A DNA stretch of 16,970 nucleotides from PVC group bacterium (GTDB lineage Bacteria; Verrucomicrobiota; Kiritimatiellia; SS1-B-03-39; UBA6053), in the NCBI GenBank assembly GCA_003565815.1, contig PXAS01000034.1, positions 1-16,970 on the forward strand. The letters are read 5' to 3'. This document shows, one piece after another, positions 1 through 6,202 of this stretch (within the stretch, counting starts at the first letter, position 1; each line of letters begins with the position of its first letter). The notes below the pieces were generated by a model, which made no database searches, was not told the origin of the DNA, and worked only from the letters and a program-made list of their open reading frames with translations. A program made the position numbers and the translations under genes.

Positions 1-15
1 ACGACTCTATCTGGT

Positions 16-35
16 CCGTGGGTTGAAACCCACGG
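16..35. repeat. REP-like palindrome
   Basis: Perfect 9-base arms CCGTGGGTT and AACCCACGG are separated by two bases. From memory, palindromes of almost this sequence recur in large numbers in intergenic DNA of several PVC and other genomes, where they are linked to REP-associated Y1 (RAYT) transposases. No such transposase is visible in this window, and the element sits at its left edge. Confidence 0.6.
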
Positions 36-47
36 CTATGCGTCGAG

Positions 48-62
48 CGTCGCTACGCGACG
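48..62. repeat. Short hairpin next to the REP-like palindrome
   Basis: Arms CGTCGC and GCGACG flank the loop TAC, a perfect 6-bp stem 12 bases after the palindrome at 16-35. The two together look like one compound intergenic repeat unit. Function unknown. Confidence 0.45.
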
Positions 63-100
63 AAGACAGCGTCCATCAGAAAGGGAGCTGATCAGACCTT

Positions 101-279
101 GAGTCAATCAGCCAGGCAGGTAAAAAATTTAAGGTTAATCATTACCCGTCACTCTACATCAGTGCCTATCAGTGCGCTCAGTGGTTGAATAAATCAACAG
201 GCCCGGAAAGGCGGGGCCGAAGTTGGATGGAGACGTGGCAGGACGTGATTATTTTGGAACCTGCCTGGCTGATTGGCTC
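101..279. repeat. Long inverted-repeat element, MITE-like or structured RNA
   Basis: Bases 101-121 and 259-279 are inverted copies matching at 20 of 21 positions. The one difference, T104 opposite G276, would still pair as G-U in RNA. Shorter complementary segments continue inward: A-run 122-127 with 252-255, 136-141 with 246-251, and 147-150 with 242-245. The whole 179 bp can therefore fold into a long imperfect hairpin. Inside are the ATCAGTG repeats at 158-189. I see no clean target-site duplication and no transposase. It could be a small non-autonomous transposon or a structured transcript; the sequence alone does not decide. Confidence 0.6.
158..189. repeat. Three short tandem repeats, ATCAGTG core
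   Basis: ATCAGTGCCT (158-167) and ATCAGTGCGC (168-177) are followed by TCAGTGGTTG (178-187), giving a period of about 10 bases. From memory, strings of the type ATCnGTG repeated at 10-base period are common intergenic repeats in PVC and some other bacterial genomes. Function unknown. Confidence 0.5.
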
Positions 280-333
280 CACCCTCATCTATTTGAGGTC
301 CCTTCTTATCCCATAAGGGAAAACGCTCAACAG

Positions 334-352
334 CCAAGGGCAACTCCCTTGG
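334..352. repeat. Perfect 7-bp hairpin
   Basis: CCAAGGG (334-340) and CCCTTGG (346-352) enclose the 5-base loop CAACT. There is no T-run after it on either strand, so an intrinsic terminator is unlikely. It sits between the inverted-repeat element (101-279) and the direct repeats at 373-403. Confidence 0.5.
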
Positions 353-372
353 ATGGAATCCCACAAATCCAC

Positions 373-403
373 ATCCGTGGTCCGGCAAGGCTATCCGTGG
401 TCC
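373..403. repeat. Direct repeat ATCCGTGGTCC, two copies 20 bp apart
   Basis: ATCCGTGGTCC occurs at 373-383 and again at 393-403. The related core TCCGTGG is also at 15-21 inside the REP-like palindrome. The 20-base spacing is twice the 10-base period seen at 158-189, which suggests the same repeat family. Confidence 0.45.
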
Positions 404-639
404 TATACTTCAAGGTGAAGATTCCCTTCCCCAAAAACAATCCGCAGGACGGCGAAGCATCCGCAGGGTAAAAAAAAACTTCGCATCTTCCTCCACATTC
501 GCGCCCCTCGCAGGGATCAGCGGGTTTACAACTCCGATTGCCATCTTCTCAATAAATCAGCCGTACCGGTGAACGCGGGCAGGCGTTTACGCCTTGAGTT
601 CCGCCCCTCATTTCCCCAGAATTCCCCATAAGATGGCGA

Positions 640-701
640 AAACGGTTTTCCGAGTCTCGGAAGCCCCAAAAAAAGCTTTTCCGAGGGTCGGAAAACCGTT
701 T
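640..701. repeat. Nested palindromes just upstream of yraN
   Basis: Two 15-base palindromes, TTCCGAGTCTCGGAA (648-662) and TTCCGAGGGTCGGAA (679-693), differ only at the centre. In addition, AAACGGTTTTCCGA (640-653) is the perfect 14-base inverted copy of 688-701. The segment can thus fold either as two small hairpins or as one large one, and it ends 10 bases before the yraN start. It may be an operator with two half-related sites, a repeat element or an RNA switch; I cannot tell which. From memory, TTCCA-type palindrome pairs are frequent upstream of genes in Kiritimatiellota-like genomes. Confidence 0.6.
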
Positions 702-711
702 AAAGAGTGTC

Positions 712-1143
712 ATGATGAAATTTCCGCCATTTTTGAGCTTTCCCGGGCGTCGAAAGGCGCCGGATCATTTGTCGCTGGGCGTATGGGGAGAAAAACGCGC
801 GGAAAAAATGCTGCGCCGCAAGGGGGTGAAAATCCTGGGACGGCGCGTGCGGGTGGGTCGGCACGATGAATTGGATCTGATTGCCCGGGACGGGGACATG
901 CTGGTGGTGGTGGAGGTGAAAACCCGCAGCCGGGAGGGGCTGGAACTTCCGCGCAAATCCGTCACTTATGAAAAACAACGCCGATTGAGCCGTGCCGCGG
1001 TGCGATATGCGCGGCGGCTGCGTCCGAAACCCGCGGGCATACGCTTCGATATCGTGGAAGTCATTGGCACTCCGGGAAGGGTTCCGCCGAAAATCCGGCA
1101 TCTCCCCGGCGCATTCGGTTTGCATTCCGATTTTCGTCTCTAA
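712..1143 (+). CDS. yraN: YraN family (UPF0102) putative endonuclease-fold protein
   Basis: A protein of 143 residues, slightly longer than the usual 115-130. It shows the YraN signature: G26-E27 with A30 in the first helix, then the restriction-endonuclease-like core E53-L-D55-L-I-A-R-D-G, V67-E68-V69-K70-T-R. E53, D55, E68 and K70 match the acidic/lysine residues of the nuclease-type fold. The family is widespread but its cellular role is not established; a role in DNA processing is inferred from the fold. Two ATGs are adjacent (712 and 715) with no clear Shine-Dalgarno before either, so the start is uncertain by one codon. Residues 1-20, basic and proline-rich, lie before the conserved part. 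Palindromes lie immediately upstream (640-701) and a hairpin overlaps the stop codon. Confidence 0.88.
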   Translation: MMKFPPFLSFPGRRKAPDHLSLGVWGEKRAEKMLRRKGVKILGRRVRVGRHDELDLIARDGDMLVVVEVKTRSREGLELPRKSVTYEKQRRLSRAAVRYARRLRPKPAGIRFDIVEVIGTPGRVPPKIRHLPGAFGLHSDFRL

Positions 1144-1201
1144 CGATTATCCGTGACAAATTCGGTTTGAATCGTTAGCGAAAAGCCAGCACGCGGGCTT
1201 T
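1140..1201 (+). terminator. Two hairpins after yraN, possible terminator
   Basis: CTAACGATT (1140-1148), which includes the yraN TAA stop, is the perfect inverted copy of AATCGTTAG (1170-1178), loop 21 bases. A second stem, AAAGCC (1182-1187) with GGCTTT (1196-1201), follows directly. Neither is followed by a good U-tract, so factor-independent termination is doubtful. The second hairpin could also influence translation of the next gene. Confidence 0.35.
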
Positions 1202-1254
1202 CCATGAAGCCAGCCCGAAATCTTCGTCCGAAACCTCAGCCACAGGCCTTTTGC

Positions 1255-2553
1255 ATGTTGAACCGATTTATTTTCATCACATCATTTTGTATGTTCGCCC
1301 TGACGGGGCTTGCCCAGAACCCGGTGGAAGCGCAGGAAGCGATTTTTTCGCGCGCCTTTTTGGCGATGCTGGACGGGGACAAGCAATTGGAAGCCGGCAA
1401 CAGGGAACGGGCGGCGGATCTGTATTTGGAGTCCATGCGGATCTTGAAAGAGCTTCAGGAAGCCCATCCGGACTTCAACCACCGGATTGTCGCCTTCCGC
1501 ATCAGCCATCTTCAGGAGCAACTGGACGAGCTGTTGCCGGACGATCCGCCCGAAGTCGTCCGCAGCGAGCCGGCGGAGCGCACCGCGCCGCCCGCGGAGG
1601 ATTACGAACGCCTGTACATCCAGACCAAGGAAGAAGCCTTGCGGAACTCCATTCGCCTGCTCGACATGGAAAAACGTTTTTTGGATTTGCAGATGAGCTT
1701 GCGGGAGCGGGACACCCTGATTCAGGAAAAGCGGGAGGAACTCCGGAACGTTCGCCGGGAACTGGAGCGGGAACGCAACGAAACCGGGCGGGAATTGCGG
1801 GAGGCGAGAAACGAAGTGCAAAGCCAAAGACGCTTCAATACCCTCTTGGAAAATCGCGTCACCGAAATGGAAGCCGGGGCGGAAGAACTCAACGAAGCCC
1901 TGGGGGCGCTGCGCGAAGAGGAAGCGCTGTTGAACGTGGAATTGCAGGATCTCCGGGGACAGTTGGCCGATGCCCGCCGCACCCTGGAGGAGCAACGGGA
2001 GGCCTCGCGCGCGGAAATCGACCAGTTGGGCAACCGCCTGTTGGATCGCGGACAAGCCCTGCGGGAAGCGGAAGCCCAAAACCAGGAATTGCATGGGCGG
2101 ATTGAAACCCTGAAGGAACAAATCACCGGGCTGCCCTTGTTGGAGGATACCGTGATTGAGCTGAATCGCCGCTTGAAAGAACAAGACGACGTGGTGCTGT
2201 CCTTGCGGGAGGAAAATGAGGCCCTGAATGAAGCGTTGAAGGAACAAATCCAACTCACCGCAGAACAATTGAACCAACAACAAGCCCTGAAACGGGACAA
2301 TCAACGCCTGCAAGCCCAACTCGAAGAAGCCCAACGCGAGGAAGCCCGGGCCGACCCGGAGGACCCCCAAGATCCGGTTGCCCCCGATGACGAGGCCATG
2401 CCGGAAGCGGAGGGTGAGGAGGCGGAAGCGGAACCTGAGGCGGAAGCGGAGCCTGAAACGGAGGCGGAAGCGGAGCCTGAAACGGAGATGGGAGCGGAGG
2501 CCGTGCCGCTTGAAGACGAGGGGATTGATGTTGAACCCGAGTTGGAATTGTAA
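1255..2553 (+). CDS. Secreted coiled-coil protein with acidic repeat tail
   Basis: I do not recognise a named family. From the ATG at 1255 the product is 432 residues. It opens with a basic, hydrophobic signal peptide (residues 1-20, probable cleavage after G-L-A), which is why I prefer this start to the ATG at 1204; that one would add 17 basic residues ahead of the signal. Residues about 30-95 are helical and look like one or two TPR-like hairpins. Residues about 116-360 are an almost unbroken coiled coil rich in E, R, L and Q. The last 68 residues are extremely acidic (E/A/P/D/T), with the tandem repeat EAEAEPET. Probably periplasmic; a scaffold, tether or spacer is a reasonable guess. It is followed 28 bases later by larE, which seems to have its own promoter. 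Confidence 0.7.
   Translation: MLNRFIFITSFCMFALTGLAQNPVEAQEAIFSRAFLAMLDGDKQLEAGNRERAADLYLESMRILKELQEAHPDFNHRIVAFRISHLQEQLDELLPDDPPEVVRSEPAERTAPPAEDYERLYIQTKEEALRNSIRLLDMEKRFLDLQMSLRERDTLIQEKREELRNVRRELERERNETGRELREARNEVQSQRRFNTLLENRVTEMEAGAEELNEALGALREEEALLNVELQDLRGQLADARRTLEEQREASRAEIDQLGNRLLDRGQALREAEAQNQELHGRIETLKEQITGLPLLEDTVIELNRRLKEQDDVVLSLREENEALNEALKEQIQLTAEQLNQQQALKRDNQRLQAQLEEAQREEARADPEDPQDPVAPDDEAMPEAEGEEAEAEPEAEAEPETEAEAEPETEMGAEAVPLEDEGIDVEPELEL
2437..2484 (+). repeat. Perfect 24-bp tandem duplication in the acidic tail
   Basis: Bases 2437-2460 and 2461-2484 are identical, each encoding EAEAEPET. An 18-base partial copy differing by one base lies just before them at 2419-2436. 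In-frame units that are identical in DNA suggest recent slippage, so tail length may vary between strains. Confidence 0.8.
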
Positions 2554-2575
2554 TTCGGCAAAGTCCGCATAGATT
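2548..2575 (+). promoter_or_regulatory. Candidate promoter for larE
   Basis: TTGTAA (2548-2553), a 16-base spacer, then TAGATT (2570-2575), ending 6 bases before the larE ATG. If used, transcription would start at or within a base or two of the ATG, giving a leaderless mRNA. There is no Shine-Dalgarno sequence before larE. The -35 overlaps the stop codon of the upstream gene. Confidence 0.35.
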
Positions 2576-2581
2576 GGTTTC

Positions 2582-3442
2582 ATGTCGAAATTTGAGATTC
2601 CCGAGTCCCTGACCACCTGGTTTTCCGAGTGTCCCTTTGCCCTGACCGCCTTCAGTGGGGGCGTGGACAGTTCCCTGGTGGCCTGGCTGGCCAACCATTT
2701 GATGCCGGAACGGAATTTGGCGGTCATTTCCGCTTCTCCCAGCCTCAAGCTTTCCGAGCTGGACAACGCCAAACAGTTTGCATTCGAGCACGGCATCCCG
2801 CTGAAAATCGTCGTGACCCGGGAGATGGAAAACGAACGCTATTTGGAAAATCCCGCCAACCGCTGTTTTTTCTGCAAGCAAACCCTCTACACGGAATTGG
2901 CCGATCTGGCCGCGGAACACCCGGGAAGCTGGATCCTCAACGGAACCAACACCGATGACCTGGGCGACCATCGTCCCGGACTGGAGGCCGCCAAGGATTT
3001 CCAGGTGCGCGGTCCGCTGGCCGAATGCGGGTTCAACAAAGAGCAAGTCCGGAAATTGGCCGCCGCCCTCAATCTTTCCTGCTGGGACAAACCCGCCTCG
3101 CCCTGCCTGAGTTCGCGGATTCCCTACGGGCTCCGGGTCACCCCGGAAAAACTGCACCGGATCGAACAGGCCGAAGCGTGGTTGCAGGAGGCCGGGTTCC
3201 CGGTTTGCCGGGTCCGGCATTTGGAAGGTACCGCGCGGGTGGAGGTGCCTCCTGAGGATTTGGAGCGCCTTCGTGCGGTGGAATCGCCCATGACCCTGCA
3301 CTTCAAGCATCTCGGATTTTTGCAAACCGAAATTGATCCCGAGGGATTCGTCTCCGGCAAGCTCAACCGCGCTTTATCGTCCCCCGTCCCTCCGGTGCGG
3401 CTTGACTCTTTTCCCAAAATACATAACCATTCCTTTTCATGA
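2582..3442 (+). CDS. larE: LarE-type ATP-dependent sulfur transferase
   Basis: 286 residues, the normal LarE length. LarE is a PP-loop enzyme that AMPylates and sulfurates the pyridinium dicarboxylate precursor of the nickel-pincer nucleotide (NPN) cofactor of lactate racemase-type enzymes. Visible are the PP-loop S25-G-G-V-D-S-S31, the central N120-G-T-N, D129-H-R-P-G133, and K170-P-A-S-P-C175-L-S-S-R-I-P-Y-G. C175 matches the sacrificial cysteine of Lactiplantibacillus plantarum LarE. There is also R94-C95-F-F-C98-K, which that enzyme lacks as I recall it. CxxC plus the third cysteine is the arrangement expected for [4Fe-4S]-type LarE/TtuA-like enzymes, so catalytic rather than sacrificial sulfur transfer is inferred. 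No larA, larB or larC lies in the window. The stop codon overlaps the sigma-factor start (ATGA). Confidence 0.9.
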   Translation: MSKFEIPESLTTWFSECPFALTAFSGGVDSSLVAWLANHLMPERNLAVISASPSLKLSELDNAKQFAFEHGIPLKIVVTREMENERYLENPANRCFFCKQTLYTELADLAAEHPGSWILNGTNTDDLGDHRPGLEAAKDFQVRGPLAECGFNKEQVRKLAAALNLSCWDKPASPCLSSRIPYGLRVTPEKLHRIEQAEAWLQEAGFPVCRVRHLEGTARVEVPPEDLERLRAVESPMTLHFKHLGFLQTEIDPEGFVSGKLNRALSSPVPPVRLDSFPKIHNHSFS

Positions 3443-4014
3443 CCCAAGAAGACCCGCATTTACGATTTGAAACCGACCTCTGGGTCGATAAATACAGTGA
3501 TTATCTTTATCGATACGCCTTGATGCGGACCCGAGATCCCACCGTCGCCGAGGATATGGTCCAGGAAACCTTTTTGGCCGCGATCAAGAATTTGGACCAG
3601 TTTGACGGTCGCGTGGACGTAAAGTACTGGTTGCGGGGCATTTTGCGCAACAAAACCGTGGACCACATCCGCAAATCCGTGCGCCGGAAGAAACTGCAGG
3701 AAGAGCAGGTCCATGACGTGGTGGAGCGGTTTTTGTTCAAGCACTCCGGGGTGCCCACCACCCGGCCCAAACCCTGGGCCTTCGACCCGGACGCCGCTTT
3801 TGCGCAGGAGGAATTTTGGGAAGCGTTTCGTTCCTGCATCGACAAACTCAAGGATCCACTGAAAACCGCCTTTACCCTGAAGATGCTGGAAGATCAGGAA
3901 ACGGAAGATATTTGTAAGGAATTGGACATAACGGATAATTATCTATGGGTGATCCTTCATCGCGCCCGTTCCCAGCTCAAAGAATGTCTGGAGACCAACT
4001 GGACGGTCTCTTAA
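3439..4014 (+). CDS. ECF-type RNA polymerase sigma-70 factor
   Basis: 191 residues. Region 2 spans about 18-80, with A37-E-D-M-V-Q-E-T-F-L, the D-Q-F segment at 53-55, W64-L-R-G-I-L-R-N-K and D75-H-I-R-K. A linker of about 45 residues follows, then region 4 at about 132-185, ending W-V-I-L-H-R-A-R-S-Q-L-K-E-C-L. The long linker and C-terminal pattern resemble, from memory, the TIGR02943-type sigma factors, which are typically followed by a zinc-finger partner as here. It would direct core RNA polymerase to a small regulon, probably in response to a stress sensed by the anti-sigma protein. ATGA overlap with larE implies translational coupling. The target promoter motif is not evident; no obvious autoregulatory promoter precedes it. 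Confidence 0.9.
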   Translation: MTQEDPHLRFETDLWVDKYSDYLYRYALMRTRDPTVAEDMVQETFLAAIKNLDQFDGRVDVKYWLRGILRNKTVDHIRKSVRRKKLQEEQVHDVVERFLFKHSGVPTTRPKPWAFDPDAAFAQEEFWEAFRSCIDKLKDPLKTAFTLKMLEDQETEDICKELDITDNYLWVILHRARSQLKECLETNWTVS

Positions 4015-4030
4015 CCCCCATCAGCCCATC

Positions 4031-4330
4031 ATGTCACTTTTCTTTACCTGCAAACAAGTCAGCAAACACCTCTCCAAAGAGGATTACGAGAAGCTTCCGC
4101 CCCTGCAAAAGCTGTCTCTGAAATTCCATGTCCTGATTTGTCCCGTATGCGGCGCGTACAACCGACAGGTCATGAAATTTCAGGATATGGTCCGGGGCTT
4201 GCGGGCCCGGGAAGAGGCTGCGTTGGAGCGGGAAGATCCCGAGGCGCCGCATCTCGACGATGCCACAAGGGAAAAACTGAAAGCCGCGCTCAAGGAAGCC
4301 CGCCAGAAAGAAGCCAACCTGAATCCGTGA
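4031..4330 (+). CDS. Zinc-finger (zf-HC2/ZAS-type) anti-sigma factor
   Basis: 99 residues, soluble, with no transmembrane segment. The zinc-binding anti-sigma motif H33-x3-C37-x2-C40 is clear (F-H-V-L-I-C-P-V-C-G), with a further cysteine at C7 that could be the fourth ligand. The second half is highly charged and probably helical. It starts 16 bases after the sigma-factor stop, so the two form a sigma/anti-sigma unit. By family analogy it sequesters the sigma factor and releases it when the zinc site is perturbed (redox or metal stress); the actual signal is not shown here. No Shine-Dalgarno is visible before the ATG. It is convergent with the ATPase gene. Confidence 0.82.
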   Translation: MSLFFTCKQVSKHLSKEDYEKLPPLQKLSLKFHVLICPVCGAYNRQVMKFQDMVRGLRAREEAALEREDPEAPHLDDATREKLKAALKEARQKEANLNP

Positions 4331-4331
4331 T

Positions 4332-4391
4332 CGCTTTGCCTTGCATCCGCATGCGCCCATGGGAGGCGGAGCAAAATCATCCGGCAAAACG
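4332..4391. terminator. Weak bidirectional terminator candidate
   Basis: CGCTTTGCC (4332-4340) pairs with GGCAAAACG (4383-4391) with one mismatch, around a 42-base loop. It occupies the 63-base gap between two converging genes, where a shared terminator would be expected. The stem is short and the loop long, so this is a weak call. Confidence 0.2.
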
Positions 4392-4393
4392 CT

Positions 4394-6118
4394 TTATGCG
4401 GAGCTGGTGATGCGGAGAACTTCGTCGATGGTGGTGAGACCGTCGAAAACCTTGTTGAGACCGGCGCGTTGCAGGGTGATCATTCCCTGCTGAACGGCGG
4501 TGCGGCGCAAGTCGTCGCCATTGGCCCCTTTGAGAATCATATCCCGGATGGGCTCGCTGATTTCCATGATTTCCATGATGCCTCCCCGCCCTTTATAGCC
4601 AAGTTGATTGCATTTCGGGCATTTTCCGGCGGTGAAAATTTCCTTGGTTTCGAAGTCTAGACCGTCCATGCGGAAATGGTTGTTTCGCAAATCGTCCATG
4701 GTGATTTTTCCGGCGGTTTTGCAGTTGGGGCAAAGCCGGCGGTAAAGGCGCTGGGCCTGGGCCAGGATCAGCGCCGAGGCCAACATGAAAGGTTCGAGCC
4801 CCATGTTGTGCAAACGGGCCACGGCGCCGGGGGCGTCGTTGGTGTGCAGGGTGCTGAGCACCAAGTGGCCGGTGAGGGCCGCTTGGACGGCGATGGAAGC
4901 GGTTTCGAAATCGCGCACCTCCCCGACGAGCACGATATCGGGGTCCTGACGCAAAATGGAGCGCAATCCGGCCGCAAAGGTCAGCCCGACTTCCGAATGT
5001 GTTTGCACCTGATTGATGCCCGACAATTGGTATTCCACCGGGTCTTCGACGGTAACGATGTTGGTTTCGGGATCATTCAGCTCCTGCAACGCGGAGTAAA
5101 GGGTGGTGGTTTTGCCTGACCCGGTGGGACCGGTGACGAAGATCATGCCGTAAGGTTGCGCGAGGGCACGGGCAAAAGCGGTTTTGGAATAGTCGTCGAG
5201 GCCCAAATCCCCCAAGCCCTTGGGCAAATTGGTTTTATCGAGAATACGCATTACGATTTTTTCGCCGTGAATGACGGGGAGAATACTGACGCGGATATCG
5301 ACTTCTTTGTCCAGGGCGCGAATCCGGCACCGTCCGTCCTGTGGGATCCGCCGTTCCGCGATGTCGAGGTTGGACATGATTTTGATGCGGGAAACAATGG
5401 CGTTCATCAGGGATTTGGGCGGGTTGCCGGATTCGACCAATACCCCGTCCACGCGGTAGCGGACGCGGCAGGTGTCCAAATCCGGTTCAATGTGAATATC
5501 GCTGGCCCGGGTCCGCAATGCCTCCACGAACACGGAGTTCACAATGCGGATGACAGGTTTGCCGTCCGCATTTTGCGCCATTTCGTCCATGTCGTAATTG
5601 TCTCTGCCACCGGAGACGGTGCTCAATTCGGCATCGGCATTGAATTGTTCGAGGGTTTCCTCGAGGTCTCCGCCCTTTTCCGAGTCCGTCAACAATTGCT
5701 CCACGGCGATTTCGAGCATTTTCTCCGGCACGACCACGGTCATGAGTTTCAGGCCCGAGGCGCCGGAAATGGCCTCCAATGCGATCACATTATAGGGGTC
5801 GGCCACGGCGACGGTGAGGGTTTTTCCGATCCGGGAAATTGGCAGGACCAGATGTCGTCTCATTTGCCCGATCGGCAATTCCGCAAGCATCATCGGGTCC
5901 AACTTCAACAGGGCCACATCAAAAGGAACCGTGTCCGCGCTTTCGGCCAAGGCAATGGAAATGGCTTCGGGCGGAATCAGGTCCAGAGCGATCAAGCTGT
6001 CTTCCAAGGTCAAGTCCTCAGCCTCGGCTTTGGCCGCGGCCTCTTCCAGTTGCTCGTCACTCAATTCATAGCGCCGCACCAGGGCATCGAACAATTTATC
6101 GGTTACTGTTTCCACCAT
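4394..6118 (-). CDS. gspE: GspE/PilB/MshE-type secretion or pilus assembly ATPase
   Basis: 574 residues from the ATG at 6118; a TTG at 6154 would add 12 residues but is less likely. Domains in order: an N-terminal MshEN domain (about 64-138, T-V-P-F-D-V..., D-P...L-P), a linker, then the hexameric ATPase. The ATPase has Walker A G330-P-T-G-S-G-K-T337, an Asp-box region V-E-D-P-V-E-Y, Walker B D-I-V-L-V-G-E-V-R-D (about 393-402), a His-box T-G-H-L-V-L-S-T-L-H-T-N, and the zinc tetracysteine C463/C466 and C500/C503 typical of GspE/PilB and absent from PilT. It would power assembly of a type II secretion pseudopilus or type IV pilus at the inner membrane. No other pilus or secretion gene is in the window, so the exact system cannot be assigned. 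It is divergent from the MshEN/kinase unit. Confidence 0.93.
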   Translation of the reverse strand: MVETVTDKLFDALVRRYELSDEQLEEAAAKAEAEDLTLEDSLIALDLIPPEAISIALAESADTVPFDVALLKLDPMMLAELPIGQMRRHLVLPISRIGKTLTVAVADPYNVIALEAISGASGLKLMTVVVPEKMLEIAVEQLLTDSEKGGDLEETLEQFNADAELSTVSGGRDNYDMDEMAQNADGKPVIRIVNSVFVEALRTRASDIHIEPDLDTCRVRYRVDGVLVESGNPPKSLMNAIVSRIKIMSNLDIAERRIPQDGRCRIRALDKEVDIRVSILPVIHGEKIVMRILDKTNLPKGLGDLGLDDYSKTAFARALAQPYGMIFVTGPTGSGKTTTLYSALQELNDPETNIVTVEDPVEYQLSGINQVQTHSEVGLTFAAGLRSILRQDPDIVLVGEVRDFETASIAVQAALTGHLVLSTLHTNDAPGAVARLHNMGLEPFMLASALILAQAQRLYRRLCPNCKTAGKITMDDLRNNHFRMDGLDFETKEIFTAGKCPKCNQLGYKGRGGIMEIMEISEPIRDMILKGANGDDLRRTAVQQGMITLQRAGLNKVFDGLTTIDEVLRITSSA

Positions 6119-6167
6119 ACCGCGCACTTTGCACGGCACAAACGCATTTGACAAGCGAATAACGCGC

Positions 6168-6196
6168 TTGCGTTTCCCGTTTTTCTTCGGTTATAT
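6168..6196 (+). promoter_or_regulatory. Candidate promoter for the MshEN/kinase unit
   Basis: TTGCGT (6168-6173), a 17-base spacer and TTATAT (6191-6196), ending 6 bases before the ATG at 6203, again consistent with a leaderless start. It lies in the 84-base divergent gap between the ATPase gene and this unit, so regulation could be shared. Confidence 0.3.
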
Positions 6197-6202
6197 GTCC
6201 CC

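Larger units (their letters stand above)
1..711. other. Gene-free, repeat-rich region
   Basis: No reading frame here looks like a protein I recognise. The short open frames (for example 223-471 forward and 194-388 reverse) have no recognisable motifs and run across the repeats. What the stretch holds is a series of palindromes and short direct repeats, listed separately: 16-35, 48-62, 101-279, 158-189, 334-352, 373-403 and 640-701. The 9-base string AATAAATCA also occurs twice, near 189 and 551, each time followed by a C/G-rich stretch of loosely similar sequence, so the region may contain two decayed copies of one element. I infer an accumulation site for small non-autonomous repeats. Confidence 0.6.

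Noticed and set aside
223..471. Short forward frame in the left gene-free region
   Set aside because: It crosses the inverted-repeat arm, the 334-352 hairpin and the 373-403 direct repeats, and its translation resembles no protein.
1..711. Possible CRISPR array
   Set aside because: The repeats are short, irregular in spacing and mostly palindromic, with no uniform repeat-spacer units and no cas genes.
1204..1254. Upstream ATG for the coiled-coil protein
   Set aside because: It would put 17 basic residues ahead of a well-formed signal peptide that starts at 1255; neither start has a Shine-Dalgarno, so the choice rests on the signal peptide.
1282..2796. 504-residue open frame on the minus strand opposite the coiled-coil gene
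   Set aside because: It is a by-product of the biased, repeat-rich codons of the coiled-coil gene: the translation is low-complexity (runs of F-R-L-R) and has no recognisable domain.
2255..3325. 356-residue minus-strand frame across larE
   Set aside because: It runs antisense to a clear LarE with intact motifs, and its C-terminal part is a proline/leucine low-complexity artefact.
4015..4030. Possible Shine-Dalgarno for the anti-sigma gene
   Set aside because: The 16-base gap is C-rich (CCCCCATCAGCCCATC) with no purine-rich stretch.
5156..6151. 331-residue plus-strand frame opposite the ATPase gene
   Set aside because: The minus strand encodes an unmistakable GspE/PilB ATPase across the same bases; the plus-strand product shows no motif.
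6148..6153. Perfect TTGACA in the divergent gap
   Set aside because: There is no -10-like hexamer at 16-18 bases downstream; the nearest AT-rich hexamer is about 38 bases away, so TTGCGT at 6168 fits better.
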